64,000 nt of DNA from Ectobius pallidus. Taxonomy: Eukaryota > Arthropoda > Insecta > Blattodea > Ectobiidae. The stretch covers positions 154,365,269 to 154,429,268 of the forward strand of contig CAXKWD010000007.1 of assembly GCA_964059195.1 (NCBI GenBank), given 5' to 3'. How positions within the stretch are numbered: the stretch's first letter is position 1; each line of letters starts with the position of its first letter. This document shows positions 29,793 to 42,460 of the stretch, piece after piece. The notes beneath the pieces are model-generated. The model saw nothing but the letters and a program-made list of their open reading frames with translations, made no database searches and was not told the DNA's origin. Position numbers and translations under genes: made by a program.

Positions 29793-32085
29793 TTATATTG
29801 GATTATTGTGATATATTTTAGTTATTTAAATTTTCTTTTTTTTTCTTTTTTAGAGTAAGGCCAATGTGTGAGAAATTACCATGTTATTTTAACCAGATTT
29901 TTACAATCTTGAATACAGTAAATTCCTCGTTATCTGGTTTGCGGATTATCTGTACAAGGTTCTTCCTTTTTAACCCTCTGGCAGTGGAATACAGATATTA
30001 GTGATGGGCACAATAGAATAATCTGTTCACAAGTAATATAAAGAATTGAACAATTATTTGTATAAACAATTTGTCAGATGGATGCAGGATACCACAATTT
30101 CTCGCGATGCAGGATCTGAGAAGTAGAACTCGGTAGCCAAGAACTTCTAAAAAGTGGGTTGAGAACTGAAGTAATTATTTGAATGTACAGCTTGGCAATT
30201 TTGTCATTTTGCAAAGATCTACCGCTATTCATTTCCATGATGGGTGTGTCTTACCCACACTGTGAGCCAGAAACCAAAAGTAGTTTCACTCAGCACTTTG
30301 CCATTTTACTACCAATGCTGTCTCATCTGCCGTGCGATCTTCTGTTAAAAATTGGGAGTCTGGCAACCACTGAACTGCCCTATGCACATAGCAGCGGTGC
30401 ATTCATATATGTGCCTTTCTTGCCTGCCAAACGTATACCGCATTAATGAAAACCGAAGTGATACGACTGTGCGCTGGCCTGCTGATCTCGACAACTCATC
30501 GTCACTTCTTCCTTCTCCTAAGATTAAATCATTCAAATACTTCTTATACAATTCTTGATATCTCGAGAACTGTCATCGCTAGGGATCAGAGGTTTATTAC
30601 ATGTCATATTTTTATCCTGACCTCCATTCTCGGGACAAACACAAATTAAATACGAATCGGTCCATTTTTATTTTGCATATAAAGTCATATGTTGGTCATT
30701 TTCATGGTCTTGGTCATATGTATAATTTAACATATTTAGTTATAAATTCGGTAAAAAAGCACAATCGTGCAGTAGGCTCTGTGTACTACATTGTTGACTT
30801 AATTTTTTTCTGAAAAAGAGTCACAAATATTTTGGTTTTACTGTAACTGAAATATGAAGTGACAATAACAACTAATAGCGCAATTACCTTTTCTTCCTTG
30901 TTGTTAACAACTTCCAATAGGCATGTTTTTAAAAGATTTTCAGTTCATATTTGAACCGATATCTGGAAACATTAACAGATTAGAAGTTCTTTTCAAGTAA
31001 AACTGTAAATCACCTGTAAAATTTTTAAAAAGTGATTATCTGATTGAATTAATGTGATGTAATAATTTAGTGTCATTAAACATTTTAAAATGGAACATAT
31101 ATTTTTGGAAAATATTTTCTTTTATGAGGTAATATTTAGGATTTTTAGGTAATATTTAGTCATTTTTAAGGTCATATTTGCAGTCATATTTTCCACTTTT
31201 TTAGGTAATAAACATCCAAACGCTAGTCATCACTAATAGGTATAACCAGTGCAAGATTTTGAGTTTCCCGCACTTTATTTTGTCATGTTGTGCATGTTAG
31301 AATGTTAGGTGGCTTCTAGACAACAACCGCACGCTATGCACGGTAGAAGTCTGGTGGCTTCACCTTTGGTTTGTATTGTACGTGTGATACAGTTATAGAA
31401 ATAAATTACATCACTTCCACAGGTCTCTCAGAATTGCTTTTGTACAGTTATTAGATGGTTCAGTATTCCCTGAACAAAATTTTGCTGGTGATAAAACTTC
31501 ATGCCAATGCTCTGTCTACTTTCTTTGTTAATTATGTAAGAAAAAATCCTTACTACTGATTCCAGAGTTTCATGTAATCACATCTCTTTCAGTTGTATTT
31601 CAGAAAAACTTTGCATCTCAGAATTTCTGTGTGAGAAAGCATCATTTGTATTAGAAATCATAAATCCACTTCTGAAATGGCAAGTTGCCATTTCTGGTGG
31701 TAGGTTGATAAACAGTGAACTCTGATCAACAAGTTCATCCATCCACCACCAGATGGTCAGTCGAAATCAGCTGATGATAATGGGGATATCCACTAAAACA
31801 TACATTGTGGGTAAATATACCTAATCATGAAATTAGTTTATTTCCATATTCAATCTTGCTACAGATTTCAACATTTCACTGTGCTATTTCCCTAGTAATG
31901 TTAATATTGACACCTCATTGTAGGCATTCAACTTCTGATAAGCATATATCACAGAAATAACTTTTTAAGTTTTTTACATTTTTGTTAACCGCACCATATA
32001 ACTGTACTTTTTAACGAACAAGAGTCAACTCATCCTTTTTGCAGTCATTTATAATTATAAAAAAGGTATTCCTCAGGTTCGCAAG
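29793..32085. other. Gene-free stretch downstream of copine
   Basis: It is AT-rich without a coding signal. TTTTTAGGTAATATTTAG motifs near 31130-31210 resemble the interiors of the hAT-type MITEs. A hairpin-family relic lies at 31690-31895. TACAGTAAATTCCTCGTTAT at 29916-29935 resembles a pogo-type end. Confidence 0.4.
31690..31895 (+). repeat. Hairpin-family member, one-armed copy
   Basis: CTGATGATAATGGGGATATC, TGGGTAAATATACCTAATCA and TTTCACTGTGCTATTTCC match, in order, blocks of the palindromes at 48311-48462 and 50571-50708. Only one arm is left. Confidence 0.5.
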
Positions 32086-32268
32086 CGACCCCTGATGATC
32101 CCATAAGGGGATATTCTCAGCGGGTTTGTTACCGGGGTGTGCCAGTCCCCTACCTACTTAAACCTAAGGACATACACACCCAGTCCTGAAACCAGGAAAG
32201 GAATTTTTCACTACCGGAAAATCCCCAATTGAACCCGGGCTGCTGGATTGGAAGACTACTTCATGAAA
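32086..32268 (-). repeat. SINE-like repeat, minus strand
   Basis: TTGAACCCGGGCT near 32230 is a reversed B box, with a GC-rich body (GATCCCATAAGGGGATATTC, GTTACCGGGGTGTGCCAG) unlike the local AT-rich DNA. Its AGTCCTGAAACCAGGAAAGG resembles the SINE at 40348-40624. Confidence 0.55.
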
Positions 32269-33465
32269 CTTTGTTTAAACTTGCCGGTTTTTTGTTTGTT
32301 TGTAAAAAATGACTTGCCATTACTGGTAATTGTCTGCTTCTATAAAACTTCCTTGTAAACCATCACTAGCGCCCAAGAGAAGAATGAGTTGTTTTGCTAG
32401 TATATTTCAAAATTAAATTTACCATTTTCTGGAATGTAACTGGAAAAGTTATAGGTGATTAAAGCTTATTAAGAAACAACTATGCCTCAAAATAAAATAA
32501 AGCTGTACGCAAACCAGATTTGCTTTTGGGTAACTATGGAATGTTGTGATTAAACTTATCGTCTTGTGCTTTTCAACTTTACATCACCATTGTGTATAAT
32601 GTGATACTGTACTTCAATATTATGGTTGACAATCTTTTTTTTGTCAATCTATCTTGTATCCTTGACATGTTATCTAGTATAGCTTCTGTTTATTTTGTAT
32701 TGAACGAACACCAATACTTTAATATACTGCAGATATTTCAGTACTTACTGTAGGTAATGGATTCTTTTATGGCAGATGTGATCCACCCAATGGGATCAAC
32801 TGGCGATATTTCCCGTGTTATGCAAGTGTACTGCCTAATGCTGTCATACGTATAATAGCAATTGTACTTTTTAACTAGAAGCCTACTTATGGATTGAATT
32901 TATGTTTATTCTATTATTTAGGAAGTATTTTAATATGCGTTATCCCTCCTTCCATTTTCTACTTAAAGTGAACTATGTTTTGTAGCATTATTAAATTAGT
33001 TGTTTAGAGTATTTTTCATTTACAACTGGCAGATCAACAAACTAATGGGCGGGGAAGATCGAATATAGTTCAGAAACTCAAGAAATTATATTTAGTAATA
33101 TCTCAGGAACCGTAACACCTAAAAATACAATTTTTTCATCACATTAACAAAAAAATTTAGCTCTTTCTACTGAAATTTCTTCCAAGATTAAGTTTTGCAT
33201 AAGTTTTGTGCAGAAACTCTTAAAGTTTGCAGTGGTGGAGTTTAAGTGAACTGGGGAGGCAGAGCGATACAGTGATCGATAACCGCAAGTCGCAGCTTCT
33301 CCCAATCTGCCATAGAATAATCCAACTAGTTTATAAGAATAATTACCAAGACTGAAAATGAGCTCATGGACAATATAATTATAGAAATCATAGCTTAATT
33401 TTTCAAAAACCAGCCATAAGATATGCATAATTATATATAAAGTAACACCACCTTTTAACAAAACT

Positions 33466-33870
33466 TACAAGGGAACCGTACGGGTTATCATGTCAAAACT
33501 ATGCTCAAATTTTGCAGATAGACAGTTGTGAAAAATTAGCTGCTCATATAAACTTTAAGTGGGTAAAAATTCTAGATTGATAGGGAAAAAGCAAATAAGT
33601 CAGAAAACCAAAGTTTCGAGGGAGACAAAAAACTATCTTGGTGGGCTGAACTAAATATTGTAACAGTGCTGTGGAAATAAACTGTTTTTTGTCTCTCTTG
33701 AAACTTTGGTTTTCTGACTTACTCGCTTTCTCCCTATCACTCTAGAATTAATTGCGAATTTTGCAAATTTGAAATATTGAGTAGCTCCAAACAGCTGTCG
33801 ACAGGAGGGGATAGTGGAGGCTCTGCTACATACCGTGAGTCGGCGGTTGTCACAGTGCTGCATAGTACTG
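33466..33870 (+). repeat. Interspersed repeat R1, with hairpin insertion
   Basis: ACAAGGGAACCGTACGGG, AAAATTAGCTGCTCATATAA and TTGAAATATTGAGTAG recur at 40240-40770. The hairpin at 33571-33746 interrupts this copy. The other copy is interrupted by a SINE. Confidence 0.65.
33571..33746. mobile_element. Hairpin MITE with 60-bp inverted arms
   Basis: TCTAGATTGATAGGGAAAAA, AAGTCAGAAAACCAAAGTTT and GAGACAAAAAACT on the left recur inverted on the right around a loop of about 50 bases. Absence from the R1 copy at 40635 shows it is an insertion. Confidence 0.75.
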
Positions 33871-35657
33871 TTCCCACATTCCAAGTAGGCCTTATTTTGT
33901 GTCTAGCATCTCTCACTTTCCTTATAACTAAGGGACGAATAACATTATTATATGATTAATACCCTCCTCTAATACATACATTTGTATTCCAGTAAGTATC
34001 ATGAAGTAATAAGTACCTGTTTAAGTGTTAAGGATTAATAAAATTAAAATCACAACCCAGAAGGTTTCCTTGTCAGTGGGACTGCATTTTCTTCCCTTAA
34101 AATGAGGATTTTTCCTATTTGTGGCTGTCAGAAGTGCGTAAAAAATGGTGGTGACTGTCTGGAAAAATAACAGTATACAGCTGAAATCTTGCTCTAATTA
34201 ACTGTATTGGTATGCTGTCTGCACCTGTTGTAAATGGGAGGCATTACTTTCGAAATATCCATTGTATTAAAAGTGAATTTTGGAACTAAAAAGTATGAAG
34301 CCGGCCAAAGCAGTGACATTGTAAGATTCTGTCCCCATGAGCTCTGTTTTCTGTCTTCTCGCTATGCGACTACTCTTCTCCTCTCTACAGAGAGATTGTG
34401 TCATGATAATTATACTGTAGCTTTAGTGTACACTGCCTAAAGGGTTCTTCAAGTCTTACACAATTTCAGAAATTACTAAATGGTTTTTTAAAGAATGAAA
34501 TCATATTCAATAATTCTTACTTTTTGAAAATAACTCTCTGGAAAACTGTCCTTATTCTGACTGAAAAAGAAGGTATATGCTACACTAACGCATATTAGTG
34601 CTAGAAGGTTAGAAGTTTGGACACAGAATTTAAGATGTTATTGGCATTTCTATCGATTGCAAATATGGTAAAAATAATAATAAGATTCGAAATTGGATTA
34701 GGTAGCATGCACAAGGCATTTCACATACTTGTGGCTATGTGCCTAATACAGCCTACTTTTTAATTTTTTTTTTTTTTTTTAAATATATAATATATAAATT
34801 ATCCTTCCCTGCCTAGGAGCCCAAATAACCAAATCTGCTCCTGGTACACTTACTAAATAAAAAGAAAATATAATAATCAAATCAAAATACCTATGGTTTC
34901 TTTCTGATCAGGGTTTTAGGTGTTTAAGAAACGTGAAAGTATTACAACCTTTATCCTCATCTGTATTTTGGGTATATAACTTCTAGCTATATTTACGATT
35001 TACAATATTTATGATTGAAATCGTGTGATGCGTTTGAAGATCTCTTGAATTTAAATTTGAACTATTTTTGCATAAACTTTTTCAATCATATGTACTTAGG
35101 TATGGTTTCTATGTATTGAACAAACATAACAATGTACTCTTAGGATTTTCTTGTGGGTTTTCTTAGGGAGAAAATATTATAAATTAATGGTAGCTCTGTT
35201 CTGTCTTCCCAAATTTCTACTATGTATATTTCTCAGAATACTATAAGAAGTATATTTCTACTTAGAAGATGATAAATCATATATATCAGATCTAGTCAGT
35301 TTTTTAATCAAAAGTAATATGTCAAGGCTGAAAGCATAAATATAATGTGGGATCTGCTGCACAAAATTGTCTACATAGTTGCCATAGTGACTCTAATATT
35401 GTCTGTGTTCATAAAAATGTAAATATTGATTGTATTTCGCTAGCAAATATACTGTGTGTACAGAATTGAAAGCTTTTATTTTCCAGTAAACAGTGCTTAA
35501 AACATAAATTTAAAAATCTTATATGATACATAATTTTCTAGTATGGGTGTTGGCATTTTTCACCTTCGTATTGGGGCATAGAGTAAGCTGTACATAAAAA
35601 GAGGCAGCAAGTTTTTATAATATGTAATCTTAGGCAGCCCAAGTTGACCATAAAATG
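33871..35657. other. Gene-free AT-rich stretch
   Basis: I see only a poly-T run near 34767-34781 and short AT-rich open frames. There is no recognisable repeat boundary or coding domain. Confidence 0.4.
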
Positions 35658-36541
35658 TTCTTGGCTTCTGGGTATCTGCCATGTCATGTGTAAGCTCTCT
35701 GCCAAAGTTTTGACCATCTTGCCATGTCTTTATCAAGTCTACTTGAGGGCTATTTTTTTTAAACTTCCGATGGGGCATAAAATGAAAACCACAGTGAAAA
35801 TCAAAATTGTTTTATTTGGAACATTTAGGTACACCTACTAGCTACTTCTGTACATAATTTCGCTCTGATTGAGTCATTTGTCGTTGCGTGGTGCCAACTT
35901 TCCAATACCCTCTTCATAGAAGCTTACCGCCTGCGTATTGAGAAGGGTCTTCACGGCATTTTGAAGTGTTTTGAAATTCTTCATTGGTGTGGAAGCCCTG
36001 TCCTCCCAGATCTTTCCTCAGCTGCCGAAAAAGATGAAAGTCACTCGACACAGGAACAATTTTGAAATCCATCGTAACAGGGGATGAAACATGGATTCAT
36101 TACAATCTAGAATGAAAAGAACAAACCAAACAATGGATGCACACAAATTTCCCGAACAAACCCAAGATCTGGCTTCCACACCAACAAAGAATTTCAAAAC
36201 ACTTAAAAATGCCGTGAAGACCCTTCTCAATACGCTGGCGGCAAGCTTCTATGAAGAGGGTATAGTAAAGTTGGTACCATGCTACGACAAAGTACTCAAT
36301 TGGAGCGAGATTATGTAGAGAAGTAGCTAGAAGGTAAATCTAAATGTTCCAAATAAAACAGTTTTGATATTCACTGTGGTTTTCATTTTATGCCCCATCG
36401 GAGGTTAAAAAAAATAGCCCTCATATATACAGGAGTCTTTTCCACACTAAGTTGCAGTAGCCTTGATAAAGAGAATGGGAAGATGGTCGAAACGTTGGTA
36501 GAGAGCTTACACATGACACGGCAGATACGCAGAAGCCAAGA
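35658..36541. repeat. Hairpin-family palindrome enclosing fold-back mariner
   Basis: TTCTTGGCTTCTGGGTATCT, GCCAAAGTTTTGACCATCTT and GTCTTTATCAAG at 35658-35737 recur inverted at 36464-36541 (CTTGATAAAGAG, AGATGGTCGAAACGTTGG). A mariner fold-back occupies the centre. Confidence 0.7.
35762..36405. mobile_element. Fold-back mariner 5
   Basis: TA-flanked ends AACTTCCGATGGGGCATAAA and TTATGCCCCATCGGAGGTT continue as inverted arms of about 240 bp that match a mariner transposase 3' end. The centre (36070-36170) keeps VTGDETWIHYNLE, the first catalytic-aspartate block, then a stop and QWMHTNFPNKPKIW. Confidence 0.82.
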
Positions 36542-36599
36542 AGATTTTGCAGTTTTTATAGCGACTGTTTAGCTCATGTATCAGTGACCAATCCAGTGT

Positions 36600-37880
36600 A
36601 CGAATATGTGGAATTTGAACAGAAGTGTGTATCGTCATAATTTTGTTTTATTTTTATGACTTTCATTTTATCGCACTTATGTGCAATTTTTTTTTTTTTT
36701 TTCTAAATTCACAAACACTGAACTGAAATATCTTCATACCGGTTGCTTCTTTCATAGAAAATAACTCCTCATTAAACACAGCAATATGTGTGGTGAACCA
36801 TCTCAGATCTCGTAAAATTATAAACACAATATTAATAACATTATATTATTTTAGCAATGAGGTTAATCTAACCGGCTAATAAAGATAAAAACTTTGAAAA
36901 GTCACACATTGTGCGATTATCGACGATGTTGTGACAAAATACTGATAGTTTTGCCATAAGCTGTTTTGCTTACATGACAAAACTAGCATAGTTTTATTCA
37001 ATATCGTGGATTTTATTATTCACTATATCCTTCCTTGTAAGAATACGCTGAGGTCCAGATTTTCCCAAGATAAATCCACTTGCAGCTTCGTTGCTCATGA
37101 ACTCTTGTTATATAACCTATGATTAAATATCTTAATTATGCGCACTTGTATAATTATTATTCTGTCGGAGTATTTTAACTATTGTACCTATGTGCTGACA
37201 TCTATTAAGAACTTAAAACATTTTCTACCTAGGTATGCTTAGGGAATATATAAAAGCCACCATGTTCCTACATGGAAGTCACTACAAAATAACATTCCAA
37301 TATCTGAAAGACATGTTATCGTAATTTCTAACAATTAATATAAATAATAACAGCTCAGAACACAATAAAGAAACATAAAAAAAAATTCAGAAGCATAAAT
37401 TTATGAAATTTCAATTGCATTAGGAAGATAAAAGCTTTCTGTGAATTCTGTTTATAATTTTTGTATTCAATATTAAAATGAATTATTGATGCATGAATAT
37501 ACACAGGGCCAGGTTTGTTTCGTGTATATTTTATAAAAATTCTGTGAAAAATACATATAAAATGTAATTTCGTGAAAGAAAAATCATTTTAATTTTTAGT
37601 GTCACATGCTTCTTATACTGCAGGTATTTTAAAATAACATTTAATTTATGTATTAGAAAAACTGCATACAAAATAATTTGTCTATCATTAATTTTATAAT
37701 TGCAGCTAATACTTTAGGAACTTCAAAACGAAAGTATTTCTAACAAAATGTTCCAAAAGCTCAGGAAAACCCTGTCAGCTGTCATAGATGGTCTTACGAG
37801 GTTAATACACAGTTTATATTTCCGGGTTAATGTACCTTTCCAAATGAATTCTCATTCCTTTACAGCCAACATCTTTAAAA
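36600..37880. other. Gene-free AT-rich stretch
   Basis: It holds a short segment (ATCAGTGACCAATCCAG near 36583) also present at 48031, so part is an interspersed repeat. Nothing codes. Confidence 0.35.
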
Positions 37881-37882
37881 TT

Positions 37883-37891
37883 AATATATAT

Positions 37892-37923
<32 letters not shown>

Positions 37924-37939
37924 TTTTTTTTTTTTTTCA
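37883..37939 (+). repeat. TA/CATA microsatellite with poly-T
   Basis: (TA)n passes into (CATA)n, back to (TA)n, then 18 T. It is a simple repeat. Confidence 0.9.
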
Positions 37940-38767
37940 GTGTAGCTTTTCATGGAAAAAATATTGAGATGAGTTACATACACTACTTCCCTTATTTTCA
38001 GTAGTTATACCTCGGTTCAGCATCTTTCCATTACATTTTGCATTTTCATTAATAACAAGGAAAACCCGGCCCTGGATATACGTAATAACTCATTGTACCA
38101 AGTGTTGCAATCCTGCATTTCAGGTCTTGTGAACAATAATGTTATAATACTATTACACTTTGCATACAGATCAACCTAATAGACACTATTCTACCCTACA
38201 TGAACAGAACAAGTAAATTGGAAATATTATGAAAATAGGTGAATGTGTTGCAAAGAACAAACAAGAGACAAAACCACCTCAAAATAAACCTGCTTGTAAT
38301 CTTAATAATTGGTTTTTTATGCCATCTATTCTTGGATTCAGTTTCTTTGTAAATGTTGTATTATATTGAATGAAATTGTTACAGTAAAAAACTGGAAGAA
38401 ACAGTGATGTATGTTGTGCAATGAAAGAGTGTAACTGATGTCACTGATGTCATGGTTATTACATGAGAGAATACATCCTTTGCAAGTGTATGAAAATTAA
38501 AGGGACCAAAAATTAATAAAATATCTAAGTTCAAAAAAATGTTAATTTTGGATTCAATTTTGCTTTGATACAAATGAAATTATTTGCGATTATGATTTTC
38601 TTGGAGTCAGATATAAATTAATAAATTAATAATATTAATATATACAGCAGCACCCCACTAATCCAAAAACCCAGATAAACCGAACACAAAAACTGTTAAA
38701 GGAAAATTTAAAATTATTTAAAAAATTTCAGGCTAAAATGGACTTGTATTTTAGAGCATCAAATAAA

Positions 38768-38994
38768 CCACTGATGGTCCGCAGACATAATTAAAAAATA
38801 TCTTAATGCAAGTGGAAAGTAAAGAAGTAAAATTTTATCACATATTTCGTTATAATGACCTATAATTAATATCCCAAATACTGTATTAAGAATATAGGTC
38901 TTCTTTTAAAAATGGGATGTAAAATTAGGGGTCCGAAAATTTTTTTAGACATTTTAGAGGTCCTCGAGTTCAAAAAGGTTTAGAAACTCTGCAA
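38768..38994 (-). mobile_element. hAT MITE, reversed degraded copy
   Basis: TTTTAGAGGTCCTCGAGTTC and AAAAAGGTTTAGAAACTCTG match, reversed, the sharp copy at 52109-52337. The ends have decayed. Confidence 0.6.
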
Positions 38995-39111
38995 TACATC
39001 ATTGTGTTCTTATGTTATAGATCAGAAGATTTAACACTCAACAAATTTAACAGTGAAAATTTATACAACTGAGTACAGTTGACTTAGATTTTATATATAT
39101 ATATATATATA

Positions 39112-39373
39112 TGCCTAATTATGTTGCGCGCATGGGGGAGGAAGGACATTCAAAAATATTGACTGGAAGACCTAGACGCAGATGGGAGGACAATATTAGG
39201 ATAGATTTAGGAGAAGTAGGATTTGAGAGGGATGATTGGATGGAGTTAGCACAGAATAGGGTTGAATGTCAGGCTCATGTAAGTGCGGCAATGAACCTTC
39301 GGTTTCAATAAAATAGATAATATTTGTAATAGCTTGCTGAAGAATTGTCTATTGCCATTGAGTAAGTAAGTAT
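39112..39373 (+). pseudogene. LINE reverse-transcriptase C-terminal tail and 3' end
   Basis: Translation gives GRPRRRWEDNIRIDLGEVGF and WMELAQNRVECQAHVSAAMN, then a stop at 39309. This is the terminal block of an insect non-LTR element. The 3' end TTGCCATTGAGTAAGTAAGT is the family tail. It is strongly 5'-truncated, just after a (TA)n run. Confidence 0.8.
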
Positions 39374-40239
39374 GCCTAGTTATGTAATTATAAATTAACT
39401 CCATTAATCCCACTTTTTGCCAATCTGAACATGCCCGGCCCCAATTAGTTCGGACTAGCAGGGCTCTGCTATACAAGCAGTCTTTCATGATTGACGTCCC
39501 ATGTGGACAATTAACAGCCATATATAGATGGTAAGTGAATTATGATTTCCACAGATTTGTTTCATAGGTAACGAATCTTAATGTTTAAGGATATCCATAC
39601 ACGATGAGAGAATCCACCTGGGGTATTCTTCAGGAATGTTCAGGAATTTGTGAAGCAAATCATAGATTCATACAAAGGTTTTTCTATTGGTGCTATAGTT
39701 ACAATATGGTTGGATTGTACTTATTATGTTGCTTTTATGAAAGTTCAAGCTTGTATATTAATGCTTTAAGTCAAATACTGTATCTCTACAAATACATTAT
39801 GATTTATACCTCATTCAAGAATTTACTCAATTTTTGCATAGGTTTAGGGAATTGTGATTGTATACGATTGTATCTTTAAAAGTGTATTTAATTACTTGCT
39901 AAGTGCCCAGTTTTTCTCAGCATTTGTCAAAAGGGCAAAGTTCGAAAGCTTTCTTACGGGTTTACTAATTTCTGTAATAAATTTAAACAGCAGAAGGCTT
40001 ACAATTATTTTTCCAACATAGGCCTCATGCTTTTTAGTTCAGTGTTTCATTAGCTTATGGTTGCCTGCATAAAAAAAACTCCCTGAGCAGCAAGCCATTC
40101 ATGCATCGCCTCCTTCATACAGTTCAAACTCTTGTATCGAAGTGTTGGACCATCCTGCATACAGTCCGAATCTCACTCCATCGAACTATCATCTTTTTGG
40201 TCCTTAAATGTGCATTGAGAGGCCATCCATTTACCTATG

Positions 40240-40770
40240 ACTTGCAAGGGAACTGTATGGGCTGTCCAAAAGCTATCCTCAAATTTAGCATTTAGGTCTT
40301 AATTACAGATATACGCGTGCAAATATTAGCTGCTGGTATTAAGTGGAGTCCGCCGCCGTGGGTGAGTTGGTAGCGTGACTGCCTTCCACCCTGGCGGCCC
40401 GGGTTCGATTCCCGGCCGGGTCGGGGATTTTTCAGCAGTGAAAAATTTCCTTCCTGGGTTCAGGACTGGGTGTTGTGTTGTGTCCTTTCATTCCCATCCC
40501 GCGAGAGGAAATGGCAAATCTCCGCGGTATCACCCTTGCCTGAATTACCTCGGACGAGTCGTGGTCATCACCCCACGGCTTCGTCCCGGGTCTGGACCTG
40601 CCTTCGGGCAGAACACTCATCATCATTAAGTGGAAGTATGTGAAAATTAATTGCGAATTTCATAAATCTGAAATATTGAGTAGCCTCACAGCTTTCGGTG
40701 AGAGTTACGGGTCTTCCCTACCTATTGCATCCCATTGTGTTGACTGTCACAGTTTTACAAGACCAGGTTC
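40240..40770 (+). repeat. Interspersed repeat R1, copy with SINE insertion
   Basis: It shares GCAAGGGAACTGTATGGG and AAATATTGAGTAGC with 33466-33870. The SINE at 40348-40624 splits it with a 10-bp duplication. Confidence 0.65.
40348..40624 (+). repeat. SINE family 3, full-length, with target duplication
   Basis: ATTAAGTGGA lies at 40338-40347 and 40625-40634. The head GTGGGTGAGTTGGTAGCGTG (A box) and GGGTTCGATTCCCGG (B box) are strong. The body contains GGTTCAGGACTGGGTGTTGT and ends in a CATCAT tail. Confidence 0.92.
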
Positions 40771-40837
40771 TCGTAACCCATGCAAACTTATTGGTCTTAT
40801 CTCTCTTTTTCATCACTGCAATTGTATCTGTCATAAA

Positions 40838-41113
40838 GAGGGTACGCCATGGCATAGTGTGTTTGAGGCACTGCGCTACAAACCAGAAGGTCGCGGGTTC
40901 GATTCCCTATGAGGGTGGGATTTTTCCATTGGCCTAATCCTTCTGGTGGCACTAAGGCCATGGGGGTCAACTTAGCCTCTAACAGAAACGAGTAAAAAGC
41001 GGGGGTAAAAAGCGGCCGGTGCATATGGCTGATGAACTTACACCTTCCTGTGCCTTCTCAATCTGGGAGCCTCAACGTCCCAGAAACCCTACGGGTCTCC
41101 ATGGTCCATTAAT
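40838..41113 (+). repeat. SINE family 1 copy
   Basis: GGTACGCCATGGCATAGTG head, GGTTCGATTCCC B box and GCGGCCGGTGCATATGGCTG body. No clean target duplication was found. Confidence 0.8.
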
Positions 41114-41127
41114 ACCGCTATCTTTTT

Positions 41128-41931
41128 ACTTCCTCTGCCCGTACCATAGGTACTATAGGTAGAGGAAGTATTGTTTTCGACCCCAAAATTCGAAGTTGAG
41201 TTTTTAGCATATATACACGTTTCAAGGCCCCCTGAATCCAAAAATACTATTTTTGGAAACATGTCTGTGTGTCTGTGTGGAAAATATCTGTGAACAAGCT
41301 AGCTCCAAAACGGAAAATCGTATGAAAACAAAATTTCGTATTTGGGTCAGGTACCTTCTGAAGATGTGAGGATAAGATTGGCGACTATTTTCTCTTATTT
41401 TTAAGGGGACTTGACATGAAGAAATTTTCGTTTTTCGCGATTTTCTCGAAAACGGCTCTAACGATTTTCTTTAAATTTTGCACATAGGTTGCTTATACTA
41501 AGAGCTAAAACTTTTATTTGAAACATTTTTTCGAAAAAATTCTCTGAGGGTAGTTACAAGCCACCCACTGTTCACCCACTGTTTGTAGAAAGTTTGTCTT
41601 ACGTGATGAACAACTGAATTCGCGCTCTTTCACGGCCTCTTATTTTATATAAGAATGTGAAGTGAGAAAGATGTATTGTTGGCCATGCATAGAGTAAAGA
41701 TGTATCTGAGGGAAATATTCGATAAATTTCGGAAATTATTTTTTACGGCAGAAAGTTCAATAAACGTCTGCAGTCATTCTTTTTTTTTTTTAAAGTTTGT
41801 TATATAGACTACGCTTTTAGTCGCATCATTGAAAGAAGAGGTATTTATAGGATAATTAGCGTAAAATTGTGTCTTGCGATTCTGTACAAGGATATGTGAA
41901 TACTGCTAACTTTTATTTGGGCAGAGGAAGT
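41128..41931 (+). repeat. Interspersed repeat R2 with inverted ends
   Basis: ACTTCCTCTGCCC at the left and GGGCAGAGGAAGT at the right are exact inverted repeats. A related copy lies reversed at 24755-25349. It is non-coding and of unknown class. Confidence 0.65.
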
Positions 41932-41939
41932 TATGTGAC

Positions 41940-42460
41940 TTTCACATCAGATTTTTTATCTTTTACTTTTATGATAATTAATTGGAAGATTAAAAATTAA
42001 GAGCAAAATAATTTAACACTTACACGCAAATCATTCATAAACTAAACGTTTAATATTTATGATGAAACAGGGTAAATATCCGGCTTTGGAGTGCATTCCA
42101 CGATTAGAAAGCACCTCTATTGTATTTGACATTATAAACAAGCGAATCAACCAGGGTGAGCTTACAAGATTCAAGCAATCGCAATGCTTTTATTCCCAAG
42201 TTATGACAAAAAACAGCAAAGCCACCTGCAATTGATTTGACAATTGAAATGTTTTACTGAAGTCTGATGCTTCGAAAGCGCAAAAAACTCACGCTTTCTG
42301 TCAGTTTTACTAATTAACTCACAAAAGCGAAAATTTAAAATACAGCTTTGAGGTGCATTCAGCCACTATTCAGTCTACCTATGTTTAAAATTTCAGATCT
42401 CTGCGTGCAGTAGATTTCGCTGGGCATCGCGCACAGACAGAGAGACACTTCCTGTTATTA
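41940..42460 (-). mobile_element. Helitron family 2, reversed fragment
   Basis: AGATTTCGCTGGGCATCGC, TTTAAAATTTCAGATCTCTG and AGAGACACTTCCT are the reverse complement of the 5' part of 25493-26723. It lacks the T1 insertion and so shows the empty site near 41991-42014. Confidence 0.7.

Larger units (their letters stand above)
38645..39471. mobile_element. pogo/Tigger-like element with two nested insertions
   Basis: The ends CAGCAGCACCCCACTAATCC and TTCGGACTAGCAGGGCTCTG are inverted-repeat related, with TA at the left. The interior holds a reversed hAT MITE (about 38768-38994) and a LINE tail at 39112-39373. Confidence 0.65.

Noticed and set aside
35658..36541. Assembly artefact producing false palindromes
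   Set aside because: Arms of this and most other hairpins differ by many substitutions, so they are real old structures. Only the perfect 61802-62023 palindrome needs a long-read check.
40375..40629. 84-codon frame MTAFHPGGPGSIPG...
   Set aside because: It is the GC-rich body of a SINE with clear Pol III boxes and a target duplication.
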